From Spirochaetaceae bacterium (GTDB taxonomy: Bacteria; Spirochaetota; Spirochaetia; DSM-27196; SKKC01): a stretch of DNA of 7,477 nt. Shown here one piece after another: positions 1 through 6,833 of the stretch (within the stretch, counting starts at the first letter, position 1; each line of letters opens with the position of its first letter). The notes under the pieces are model-generated. The model searched no databases. It was not told the origin of the DNA and saw only the letters and a list, made by a program, of their open reading frames with translations. The stretch is from contig PUOG01000043.1 in NCBI GenBank assembly GCA_003552745.1, positions 1 to 7,477 of the forward strand, given 5' to 3'. A program made the translations under genes and the position numbers.

Positions 1-383
1 ACGATCGTCGTGAGTGCCTCGGGGTCGGTTGGGTTACCGGAGAACAGATTCCACCCGACGATCGCGCCGACGATCGCTTGAGTGGTCGATACCGGTAACC
101 CTGCTCGCGTCATGACCGTAACGGTGACCGCGGCGGTCGCCGAAACCACGAACGAGCCGGCCAACGCGTTGACCGCTCCGACATCGGCAAGCCCTCCGGC
201 GGTCCCGCTTCCGCTGAGTACCGCGCCGAGCGTAATGAAGACCGCGCAAATGACCGCGGCGGTGCGGAATCGCACCATCCGGGTACCGACCGCTGTGCCG
301 AATATGTTCGCCGCGTCGTTTGCTCCGAGCGACCAGCCCATGTAGAGGCCGCTTGTCAGGAAGAGCAGTCCGGTCGGATCCAT
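1..383 (-). CDS. PiT-family inorganic phosphate transporter, N-terminal part (runs off the left edge)
   Basis: This is the first 127 codons of a phosphate permease of the PiT family (low-affinity Pi import, usually driven by H+ or Na+ symport, in the inner membrane). I translated it from the ATG at 383-381. The protein starts MDPTGLLFLTSGLYMGWSLG and then carries the family signature GANDAANIFGTAVGTR at about residues 20-35. A second conserved motif, GLPVSTTQAIVGAIVGWN, follows at about 100-117. Most family members I recall have STTH where this one has STTQ. Hydrophobic stretches around residues 5-19, 40-58, 72-92 and 103-119 fit membrane helices. The frame has no stop to the window edge, so the C-terminal two thirds are missing from view. 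It lies 15 nt downstream of the DUF47 gene, in the same frame, with a purine-rich AGGCGGCGGAAG stretch before the ATG. Co-transcription and shared phosphate function are likely. The family call is firm, but the coupling ion and kinetics cannot be read. Confidence 0.93.
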   Translation of the reverse strand, partial: MDPTGLLFLTSGLYMGWSLGANDAANIFGTAVGTRMVRFRTAAVICAVFITLGAVLSGSGTAGGLADVGAVNALAGSFVVSATAAVTVTVMTRAGLPVSTTQAIVGAIVGWNLFSGNPTDPEALTTI

Positions 384-398
384 CGACTTCCGCCGCCT

Positions 399-1091
399 CT
401 ATAGATTGCGCTTGATTGCGTAGATCGAGAGGCGGTCGGCAACCGCCTCGGCCTCGTCGGCGATCGAGCCGATCTCCTCGGCGAAGTAGCGAATGTGCAT
501 CCTCCGGAACAGTTTGATCTCATCCGAGGAGAACGCTTTGCGTTTCAGGCGCTCCTCGGCCTCGTCGGCCTGATGCTCCCAGTAGTGGACCTTCTCCACA
601 TGCTCGGTGACGCGGTAGAGCTCGCGGAAGAACGCACGACCGGCAAGCGTTACTTCGCCGACCGCCTTCACGCAGATTTCCATGAGCTCGCGGAAATCAT
701 CCTTGAGGAACGGATAAACCTGCGGCTTCTCAATGCTGATGTGACTGGCGACGTCCTTCGCCTGGTCGACCACGTTGTCGAGTGTCTCGAGCACCCCGAG
801 CACGTCGCCGCGGGCGTCCGGTATGAGCATTTCCGCATACAGCCGGTATTTGATACTGCGCCTCAGTTCATCCGCCTCGTGTTCGACCCGATTGAGCGAT
901 TCGCGCTGCTTCTCGAAGAGATCGAGCTTATCATCGAGGTACTTCTTGATTGCGTCCTCGAGCAGGAGCGTGCTCTGCTCGGCGAGTGTGAGGTAGTGAT
1001 CGATACTCAACTCGAGGCTCTTCGCCCGGGAACTGAAGAGCCCCTTTACCCGGGACCGTTTTGCGTTTTCGCTCATGGTGTACGAGCTCAT
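399..1091 (-). CDS. DUF47 / PhoU-like phosphate transport accessory protein
   Basis: This is a soluble, highly charged, helix-rich protein of the DUF47 family (PhoU-related, TIGR00153 type). Such proteins are commonly encoded beside PiT transporters and are thought to modulate phosphate uptake from the cytoplasm. The diagnostic pattern is GLFSSRAKSLELSIDHYLTL near the start, followed by repeated heptad-like helices. Family-typical stretches include NRVEHEADELRRSIKYRLYAE, LETLDNVVDQAKDVA and, near the C-terminus, EIGSIADEAEAVADRLSIYAIKRNL. There is no signal peptide or membrane segment. The ATG at 1091-1089 gives 230 residues. A TTG at 1118-1116 would add nine residues after a GGGCGAG stretch, and an ATG at 1076-1074 would give 225. 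No start has a strong ribosome site, and the TTG coincides with a possible -35 box, so the start is uncertain. The PiT gene follows 15 nt after the TAG stop, implying one operon. The family call is strong. The partnership with the neighbouring permease is inference from context. Confidence 0.9.
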   Translation of the reverse strand: MSSYTMSENAKRSRVKGLFSSRAKSLELSIDHYLTLAEQSTLLLEDAIKKYLDDKLDLFEKQRESLNRVEHEADELRRSIKYRLYAEMLIPDARGDVLGVLETLDNVVDQAKDVASHISIEKPQVYPFLKDDFRELMEICVKAVGEVTLAGRAFFRELYRVTEHVEKVHYWEHQADEAEERLKRKAFSSDEIKLFRRMHIRYFAEEIGSIADEAEAVADRLSIYAIKRNL

Positions 1092-1118
1092 AATCGGGCC
1101 GCCGTCGGTTGCTGTCAA
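1090..1118 (-). promoter_or_regulatory. Candidate sigma70-type promoter for the DUF47-PiT unit
   Basis: Read on the minus strand, TTGACA (1118-1113) is a perfect -35 hexamer. Seventeen bases later comes GATTAT (1095-1090), which matches four of six -10 positions. Transcription from here would begin near 1083, leaving only the ATG at 1076 as a start and with a very short leader. The element overlaps the possible TTG start codon, so the promoter and the longer protein start exclude one another. Confidence is modest because the -10 is imperfect. Confidence 0.35.
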
Positions 1119-1129
1119 GCATCTCGCCC

Positions 1130-1177
1130 GGCGAGTGCTGTACTTGACGAGTGCTGAACATGACGCGTGCTGAACTC
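1130..1177. repeat. Three tandem imperfect 16-bp direct repeats in the divergent intergenic gap
   Basis: Three adjacent units with no spacers read ggcgagtgctgtactt (1130-1145), gacgagtgctgaacat (1146-1161) and gacgcgtgctgaactc (1162-1177). Neighbouring units match at 13 of 16 positions, and units one and three at 12 of 16. The constant core is CG-GTGCTG-AC. The array sits between the divergently transcribed DUF47 and ABC-transporter genes, just upstream of the preferred ATPase start at 1197, where a transcription factor array would act. A period of 16 bp does not match the 11-bp repeats I associate with PhoB-type boxes. The repeats are directly visible; an operator role is inference. Confidence 0.6.
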
Positions 1178-1196
1178 TTGCCGGGGTGCAATTCCG

Positions 1197-2036
1197 ATGC
1201 TACCGTGCACGAAACTCATGGACACCCTTCTCTCGGTCGATGGGCTGGATGTACGCTTTCGTGGGCACAGGCGAAGCGTTCATGCGGCGAAATCTGTTTC
1301 ATTCGATATCGCTCGAGGCGAGTTCTTCGGACTCGTCGGTGAGAGCGGCAGTGGAAAGAGCGTGACGAGTCTCTCCCTCACACGGCTTCTTCCGTTCGAT
1401 GCCGAGGTAAGCGTGAGCGGGTCGGCGCTATACCATGGACGCGGCAAAGTCCGGCCGGTCGACCTGTTGAGCTGTCCCGAGGATGAGCTGATGCAGGTGC
1501 GCCGAAGCGGTATCTCCTATGTGTTTCAGGACCCGGTCGAGGCGCTCAATCCTTACCTGCCGATAGGCGATCAGATGCGTCGACTCCTTCGCCACCTCGG
1601 CACGGAGAAGCCGATCGATAGGCACTCCCGGTATTTACTCGAACGGGTTCGCATCGACGATGCACGGCGAGTGCTCGCCTCGTATCCGCGCGAGCTGTCG
1701 GGCGGAATGTGTCAACGTGTGGCAATTGCGTTCGCGCTCGCTAGCGAGCCGCAGCTGATCGTCGCCGACGAGCCGACCACCGACCTCGACGTCATCGTAC
1801 GAAACACGGTGCTCGATCTCCTTCGCGATCTCGTCGGTGAGTTGTCTCTTTCGATCATCCTCATAACGCACGACATGGGTGTCGTCCGGCATTACTGCGA
1901 CTCCATCGCGGTAATGAACCGTGGCGAAATCGTTGAACGCGGGTCGGTCATGCAGGTGTTCACGCAGCCGCAGACCGACTATACGCGCATGCTTCTCGAT
2001 TCGGTTCCCCGTATCCGCAGTGAGGCGACGACATGA
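1197..2036 (+). CDS. Dpp/Opp-type ABC transporter ATP-binding protein (DppD-like)
   Basis: This is a cytoplasmic ATPase subunit of a peptide/nickel-family ABC importer. Taken from the ATG at 1197 it has 279 residues and a complete nucleotide-binding domain. Visible motifs are Walker A GESGSGKS (48-55), Q-loop QDPVEALNP (Q111), signature LSGGM (167-171), Walker B LIVADEP (187-193, catalytic E192), D-loop TTDLDV and H-loop ITHDMGVV (H225). The signature reads LSGGMCQRVAIA, with Cys where relatives usually have Arg, and the D-loop has TTDLD rather than the usual TTALD. The C-terminal tail with TQPQTDYTRMLLDSVP is the short end typical of this subfamily. The start at 1197 is chosen because GGGGTG sits eight bases upstream. 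A GTG at 1167 and an ATG at 1218, closer to the family start (MDTLLSVDGLDV), are alternatives. It is the first gene of the operon, and its stop overlaps the next start as ATGA. Substrate cannot be told from the ATPase. Confidence 0.93.
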   Translation: MLPCTKLMDTLLSVDGLDVRFRGHRRSVHAAKSVSFDIARGEFFGLVGESGSGKSVTSLSLTRLLPFDAEVSVSGSALYHGRGKVRPVDLLSCPEDELMQVRRSGISYVFQDPVEALNPYLPIGDQMRRLLRHLGTEKPIDRHSRYLLERVRIDDARRVLASYPRELSGGMCQRVAIAFALASEPQLIVADEPTTDLDVIVRNTVLDLLRDLVGELSLSIILITHDMGVVRHYCDSIAVMNRGEIVERGSVMQVFTQPQTDYTRMLLDSVPRIRSEATT

Positions 2037-2881
2037 CATGCGGGAGTGACGAGATTCTACGCATGGCGGGGAAACCCGACAACGGCGCCGTGCTTCAGCT
2101 CGAGTCGGTCAGCGTCCACTATACCCGCTACTCACGAGGTATCGTGCCGCGCCCGATAGAAATCGTCCGTGCGGTGAACGACGTCTCCCTATCGCTGGGC
2201 AGGAACGAAATCCTCGGGATCGTGGGTGGGTCGGGCAGCGGCAAATCGAGCCTTGTCCGCGTGGCGATGCTTATTGAACGGCCGACGCACGGCAGCATTC
2301 GATTCAACTCGGTCGAGCTTACTGAGTTGACCCCAGCGGAGCTCGCGGCGACGCGCAGCGGCATGCAGATCGTATTCCAGAATCCTGCGGCATCTCTCAA
2401 TCCGGACCTGACCGTCGAGCGGGTAGTTCGCGAACCGCTCGAAGCGCTGCGAATCGGCTCGCGAGCCGAGCGTCGCGAGCGAGTGACCGAAGCGCTGCGC
2501 ATGGTCGGACTGGATGCGCCGGACGCACGAGGTCGACCTTGCGAGTTCTCCGGCGGACAGCAGCAACGCATCGCAATCGCCAGGGCGATCGTCGTTGAGC
2601 CGCGCGTACTGTTTGCCGACGAGGCGATCAGCGCGCTCGACGTGAGCATAGGAGCGAGGATTCTCGATCTGCTCCTCGAGCTGCGCGAGCGCCTGCACTT
2701 CTCGATGCTGTTCGTCTCGCACGATCTGGCGGTCGTGCAGCGAATCTGTGACCGAGTCGGGGTGCTCTATCGCGGTTCGCTCGTCGAGCTAGCCGATACC
2801 ACAACACTGTATCGACAGCCGCAGCACGAATACACGCGGACGCTGCTCGAGGCGGCGCGTCATACGGAGCTGCACGCATGA
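2033..2881 (+). CDS. Dpp/Opp-type ABC transporter ATP-binding protein (DppF-like)
   Basis: This is the second ATPase of the importer, 282 residues, presumably forming a heterodimer with the preceding ATPase under the permease. Motifs in order are Walker A GGSGSGKS (65-72), Q-loop QNPAASLNPDLTV (Q116), signature FSGGQQQRIAIARA (from 172), Walker B VLFADEA (192-198, catalytic E197), D-loop ISALDVSI and H-loop VSHDLAVV (H230). The signature begins with Phe rather than Leu. The residue after the catalytic Glu is Ala, where nearly all relatives have Pro (usually DEPVSALD); both look tolerable for catalysis. The end, YRQPQHEYTRTLLEAA, is typical of DppF/OppF. The start at 2033 is supported by GAGG seven bases upstream and by the ATGA overlap with the previous gene. 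An in-frame ATG at 2063 is a weaker alternative. The stop overlaps the permease start as ATGA. The family is secure; the transported substrate is unknown. Confidence 0.93.
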   Translation: MTCGSDEILRMAGKPDNGAVLQLESVSVHYTRYSRGIVPRPIEIVRAVNDVSLSLGRNEILGIVGGSGSGKSSLVRVAMLIERPTHGSIRFNSVELTELTPAELAATRSGMQIVFQNPAASLNPDLTVERVVREPLEALRIGSRAERRERVTEALRMVGLDAPDARGRPCEFSGGQQQRIAIARAIVVEPRVLFADEAISALDVSIGARILDLLLELRERLHFSMLFVSHDLAVVQRICDRVGVLYRGSLVELADTTTLYRQPQHEYTRTLLEAARHTELHA

Positions 2882-4932
2882 AGATGGCAGAATCGTATCC
2901 GCGATCCGTCGCAACCACCGCGATGCTGGTCGAAGGTCTCGCGAAGCTCGTCGTTTTTCTCTCGGTGACCTTTATCGTCGGCGAAATAGTCCTGAACGAA
3001 TCGCCGCTCTATCACCATGTTCTCTACGAGTACCTGCTCTATATCCAACGGCTCGTTCGCCTTGACCTCGGAGTGAACGCCGACGGGGTACCGATCGTGT
3101 TCTACCTGCAGCCGGCGTTGTGGAATACGCTGCGGCTGTTCATCGCGCCGATGGTACTCTCGCTTGTCGGCGCCTATCTACTCGGTACGAGTATGTACGT
3201 TCACGGTGCGAGACCGCTTCGCAACGCGATACAGGTCGGAGCGACCGTCACGTCGGCTGTGCCGGTATATTGGCTTGCCCTCGTCTTCTTCGTGTTTGCC
3301 GTTGAGACGGGCTGGTTTCCGATCGGCGGGGTCTCCGGTTCGGGCGCCGATCGAATGCCGTTCGTGCCGCGCACCCTCAACTACCTCCACCATCTCGTGC
3401 TTCCATGGATCAGTCTCATGCTCTATCCGGTGGTTATGATCTCGGCACGATTGGAGGCACGGCTCTCAGAGCTCGCCGACCGCGGCTTTGTGCGCGCACT
3501 CGTTTCACGCGGCTACTCGCGACGCCGAATCGTTCACGAGCATCTACGGCCCGTCGTTTGGAGTGACGTTTTGCAGACGTTCGCTTCCCTCATCCCGATG
3601 CTCGTCACATTTCTCGTTCTCGTCGAGCGCGTCTTCAACTATCCCGGGCTCGGAATGATGACGATCGGACAGTATCGCGGCATCGGACCGACACCGGACA
3701 CGAGCATGTCGCAAGCGGCGCTGACTTATCTCGGAATCCTCGCGATCGCGGTGCAGACGTTCGCACGGATGGGCACATCGCTTCTGCTTCCTCCGGCGGG
3801 AAGTGAAGAATCGCGATACCGAAGACCGGCACCGATGCCCGTTCTCCTTGCCGTGGCCGCATTCGCCGCGATGGCATTCGCGCCGCTGGCGATCGACGTG
3901 CACGGTCCTGATTCGGCCACCGGCGCACCGTCGATCGCGATTATCCGACTGGTGCTCCTGACCGCCGGTGTTGCTGTCGTAGCAGTTGCTCTGCTCATCA
4001 GTCGACGCACGCGCGCCACCACACCCGTTCGGGTGCCTGCACATCCGAGCACCCCGCTCCCGCTCGCCGACCGTAACCGCATCCACATCGGCCGCGAGAT
4101 CGCGCGGTTGGTGGCGAAGGGATGGACATCGCTTCGTGCTCGGATCGGGCGTTCGTCCGTCGGTGTGCTGTTCGCCGTCGGCGTCGTTTCGGCCGTGATC
4201 GTACTCTCGTTCAACATAGACCCACCGCCGAGCTCATACGCGAATCCGATCATGGCCTCGCGCATGAGCGGTGAATGGTGGGCGCCGCAATACGCCTTGC
4301 GCGCGCTCACCGCCACTCGGTTCCTGCTGATCCCGCTTCTGGTGGCGCTTACAGCATCGGTTATCGGGATCGCTGCCGGAACTGTCTCCGGATTGACTGC
4401 CTGCCGGCCGTTCGATCGAACCGTCGATCTGCTGGAAATGGCCCCGTCGGTGGTCGTCCTGGTTATGCTCAGCGCGGTGACCGAGCAGTCGCTGTGGGCG
4501 CTGACGATTACCCTGGGACTCGTCGGATCGATACGGATGTATAGAGTCATGCGGTACGAGGTGTCGAGAATTCGGGCGGCCGACTACATCGCCTACAGCA
4601 AACTGCTGGGTACCGGCGCCTTCGGCCTGCTATTTCGCCACCTGCGGGTGAATCTATCGCGAACTATCGGGCAGACATCGATTCTCATTGCCGTCGATCT
4701 CGTCGTGCTCGAGGCGAATCTGAGTTTTCTCGGCTCGGTTTATCAGATACCGTTCGAGTATCAACGACTGCTTCCGGTTGCGGGGTGGGGGGCGATGCTC
4801 AATGAAACGCGGTCGCTGCTTATTCGCGGTGAGACCGCACCGGCACTCATACCGGCGGCATTTCTCGTGCTCTTCGTCGTCGCTCTGCGATACATCGCCG
4901 CCCGGATCTCAAGAGGTGGGTCGCTTCGATGA
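2878..4932 (+). CDS. Fused DppB-DppC-type ABC transporter permease
   Basis: This 684-residue inner-membrane protein joins in one chain the two permeases that Dpp/Opp systems normally encode separately (about 300 residues each). The N-half is DppB-like: a first helix near 17-38, then YIQRLVRLDLG, WNTLRLFIAP, a coupling (EAA-type) loop at about 196-225 with conserved G212, and VERVFNYPGLGM (249-260). The roughly 40-residue periplasmic stretch that usually follows helix one in DppB, with its PGDP motif, is absent. A linker at about 300-425 contains two extra hydrophobic segments (321-340 and 352-375). The C-half is DppC-like: a helix near 427-445, core helices from about 480, a second coupling loop at about 561-592 (G578), and EANLSFLGSVYQIP with GWGAMLNETRSLL at 612-648, close to the DppC pattern EASLSFLG...WG.ML. 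I see no frameshift or internal stop. It overlaps both neighbours by ATGA. The family is secure; the fusion is seen directly. Confidence 0.92.
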   Translation: MKMAESYPRSVATTAMLVEGLAKLVVFLSVTFIVGEIVLNESPLYHHVLYEYLLYIQRLVRLDLGVNADGVPIVFYLQPALWNTLRLFIAPMVLSLVGAYLLGTSMYVHGARPLRNAIQVGATVTSAVPVYWLALVFFVFAVETGWFPIGGVSGSGADRMPFVPRTLNYLHHLVLPWISLMLYPVVMISARLEARLSELADRGFVRALVSRGYSRRRIVHEHLRPVVWSDVLQTFASLIPMLVTFLVLVERVFNYPGLGMMTIGQYRGIGPTPDTSMSQAALTYLGILAIAVQTFARMGTSLLLPPAGSEESRYRRPAPMPVLLAVAAFAAMAFAPLAIDVHGPDSATGAPSIAIIRLVLLTAGVAVVAVALLISRRTRATTPVRVPAHPSTPLPLADRNRIHIGREIARLVAKGWTSLRARIGRSSVGVLFAVGVVSAVIVLSFNIDPPPSSYANPIMASRMSGEWWAPQYALRALTATRFLLIPLLVALTASVIGIAAGTVSGLTACRPFDRTVDLLEMAPSVVVLVMLSAVTEQSLWALTITLGLVGSIRMYRVMRYEVSRIRAADYIAYSKLLGTGAFGLLFRHLRVNLSRTIGQTSILIAVDLVVLEANLSFLGSVYQIPFEYQRLLPVAGWGAMLNETRSLLIRGETAPALIPAAFLVLFVVALRYIAARISRGGSLR
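4911..4932 (+). promoter_or_regulatory. Ribosome binding site and ATGA coupling site for the last operon gene
   Basis: AAGAGGTG at 4911-4918, inside the last codons of the permease gene, lies ten bases before the ATG at 4929. That ATG overlaps the permease stop TGA (4930-4932). This decides the start of the 606-residue protein and suggests its translation is coupled to that of the permease. Confidence 0.6.
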
Positions 4933-6749
4933 TCTTCTTCCGAGTGGGGACCGCCGTCTGCCTCTCCCTCCTCTTTCTCGCCGGTGTCACCGCACAGGAG
5001 GCTGAGTCATCGAGGAGCGACCGGCTGTCGGTGGCGGAGTACGACCTGATCGATACCGGGCATACGTTCGGCGACTTCCGTTCGCTCGATACCGGAGTCT
5101 CCCGCTGGCGAGATCGCGACCGCGACGGTTATTCGGAGATGGTGCACCTCGGCGTCCGTCGTGCGGCAGGCCGAACAGAGATCGTCGAGAGCTCAGTTGG
5201 AACGCAGCGAATGCGGGAGCGGCATGTCGGGAGCATCGATCTCGGAAATGCGAGAATCCGCCGCATAGAGCTCGTCTCGTCCCGACCGCCGGCCGGCACC
5301 GATACGAGTTCCTACCTTCTCTACCTCACCCACACCGGAGCCACTCTTTCCGACGGGCTCTACCGCGTTCCCGCGGATACGCTCGATCCCGGACGAGTTC
5401 TCGAACGAGAAGAGCTCGCGCGGTTCCACTACTCGGAGTTCGGCCGCGTCGCCGAACACCGCGCGTTCGATGTAACCGACAGCGGTATGATCCTGGCGGC
5501 CCATTCAGCTGCCCCCGGCACGCAGCTAATTGTGCACTCGAATGACGAGGCGCACGAGGTCAGCGGATTGCCCGAGGGGGCGACAACGGTGGAAGTCCGT
5601 GCCGTGGCCGACGGCGAACGCATTGTCGCAGCGCTTCGAACGCACGGGGAAACGGAGGTGGCGCGGGTTAGGATCGGAGCGCTCGTGCCGGACTCGACGG
5701 GGTACCGTTTCGACGAGTACGCGAATCTGCCCGGGCAATACGCCGCGCTCTTTGAGGGCGGGGACGCCGGCCCTCGATCTCCGCTCGGAATGGACACCGC
5801 GTACCGTGACCGCGGACTCGATGCGGCACTGCTCGACGACGGTAGGGTGCTCGTCGTTTATCAGTACATCGAGCAGAATCTCACCGTCGTCACCCAACCG
5901 GCGGCCGGTCTCAAGGCGGCGGTCGTCGATTCCGCGGCCGATACCGAGCCGGAGTCGTACACGCTTCAGGAAGTAGAACAGAATCGGTTCGCCTTCTCCC
6001 CACACATCACCCGGAGCTCTTCCGGTTCGTTCGAGATGGTATGGGTTGTGGAGGTTCACGACCGAGATGCCGTGGGCGCAGGTGCCAGGAGTGACGTTGC
6101 ACGCACACGCGCGAACTCCGACGGTGAACCGCTCGGATCCGCGGAGAATCTTTCGTCGACTCCCCGCAAAGTCTCCGATCCGGCGATCGGAGCTTGTGGC
6201 AGAGTGATGTGGCTTCAGAGCGAACCGCGAGTACCGGGCATGCGGCCGGTCGTCACCACCGGCCCGCCGGTTCTCGCCTCCTGGCTTATTCCCGCTCACG
6301 GCAATCGTCTCGAATCACTCGCCGCCGCCGTGTTCTCTCTTCCGGTCGCGGTGCTTGTCGGTGCCCTCGACGCTACGGTGCTCTGGTTCGGCGGTCTTAT
6401 GGTCAGCTACATGCTCGTACTCGTGCTTTTCCGGTTCGCATCCGATCTCGTCCGGCGCGGGGGATCGACGGTTCCGGCGGCGGCGATCCTCATCCACCTG
6501 CCCACCTACGGTGTTGCCCCTTTGAGCTTCGCCGGTTCGACACCGGCGCCTGTACCGTTTCTCGCAGCGTCTCTGTTCACGGTAGTCGTTCTCGCGCTGT
6601 TTCGGCGGCGTCTGCTGCCGAATGGGCGGATCACTCCGGGTGATGTCATGCGGGTAGTCTGGATCGCGTCGCTTCTGTTCGCCGTACAGTTGGCCTACCC
6701 GGTGGTCGCCGGCACAATGCTGGAGCTGAGTGTAGTCCCCCCGCTGTAG
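4929..6749 (+). CDS. Unknown exported protein with a large extracytoplasmic region and C-terminal membrane helices
   Basis: I do not recognise this 606-residue protein. Residues 1-22 form a convincing signal peptide (hydrophobic VGTAVCLSLLFLAGVTA, likely cleavage after Ala22; no lipobox). Residues 23 to about 450 are hydrophilic and rich in Asp, Glu, Arg, Ser and short beta-type strands. Near the start is D62-R-D64-R-D66-G67-Y-S-E70, a DxDxDGxxE pattern like the calcium-binding loops of EF-hand, dockerin and FG-GAP proteins. Recurring short strand-turn units (LLDDGRVLVVYQY, SGSFEMVWVVEV, DSGMILAAHS) recall beta-propeller blades, but I cannot establish a fold. About five hydrophobic segments close the protein (roughly 463-481, 484-504, 514-535, 541-559 and 573-597). 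Only four cysteine-poor regions intervene, so disulfides seem unimportant. Translationally coupled to the fused permease, it may work with the importer, for example as an anchored sensor, scaffold or unorthodox substrate-capture subunit; that is inference. Confidence 0.8.
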   Translation: MIFFRVGTAVCLSLLFLAGVTAQEAESSRSDRLSVAEYDLIDTGHTFGDFRSLDTGVSRWRDRDRDGYSEMVHLGVRRAAGRTEIVESSVGTQRMRERHVGSIDLGNARIRRIELVSSRPPAGTDTSSYLLYLTHTGATLSDGLYRVPADTLDPGRVLEREELARFHYSEFGRVAEHRAFDVTDSGMILAAHSAAPGTQLIVHSNDEAHEVSGLPEGATTVEVRAVADGERIVAALRTHGETEVARVRIGALVPDSTGYRFDEYANLPGQYAALFEGGDAGPRSPLGMDTAYRDRGLDAALLDDGRVLVVYQYIEQNLTVVTQPAAGLKAAVVDSAADTEPESYTLQEVEQNRFAFSPHITRSSSGSFEMVWVVEVHDRDAVGAGARSDVARTRANSDGEPLGSAENLSSTPRKVSDPAIGACGRVMWLQSEPRVPGMRPVVTTGPPVLASWLIPAHGNRLESLAAAVFSLPVAVLVGALDATVLWFGGLMVSYMLVLVLFRFASDLVRRGGSTVPAAAILIHLPTYGVAPLSFAGSTPAPVPFLAASLFTVVVLALFRRRLLPNGRITPGDVMRVVWIASLLFAVQLAYPVVAGTMLELSVVPPL

Positions 6750-6803
6750 ATCGGGAGCGGTACCGCCGGTCTCGGCATGGCCGAACACGACAGCGCCGAT
6801 CGC

Positions 6804-6833
6804 TTGACAAGTATTAGTGATTATTACTATCAC
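6804..6833 (+). promoter_or_regulatory. Candidate sigma70-type promoter for the FMN-binding protein gene
   Basis: A perfect -35 hexamer TTGACA lies at 6804-6809 inside a markedly AT-rich patch in otherwise GC-rich DNA. Possible -10 hexamers are TACTAT (6825-6830, 15-base spacer, four of six matches) and TATCAC (6828-6833, 18-base spacer, four of six). Either would start transcription near 6838-6841, some 17-20 bases before the ATG at 6858 and with room for the ribosome site. The AT-rich setting and perfect -35 support it; the exact -10 is unresolved. Confidence 0.65.

Noticed and set aside
58..80. Direct repeat of GACGATCGC
   Set aside because: It lies inside the PiT coding region and is explained by the repeated residues AIVGAIVG of a conserved membrane motif.
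495..1157. Long plus-strand open frame antisense to the DUF47 gene
   Set aside because: It lacks recognisable motifs and mirrors a strongly conserved gene on the other strand. In GC-rich DNA such antisense frames are expected.
5113..5140. Short GA/CG-rich repeat in the exported protein gene
   Set aside because: It is the coding sequence for the alternating Arg-Asp of the DxDxDG loop, so it is a protein-level feature, not a DNA element.
6752..6775. Perfect palindrome GCGGTACCGC (6757-6766) with possible outer GAG/CTC pairing after the ABC operon, as a terminator
   Set aside because: The stem is short, has almost no loop and is not followed by a run of T. I cannot support an intrinsic terminator here.
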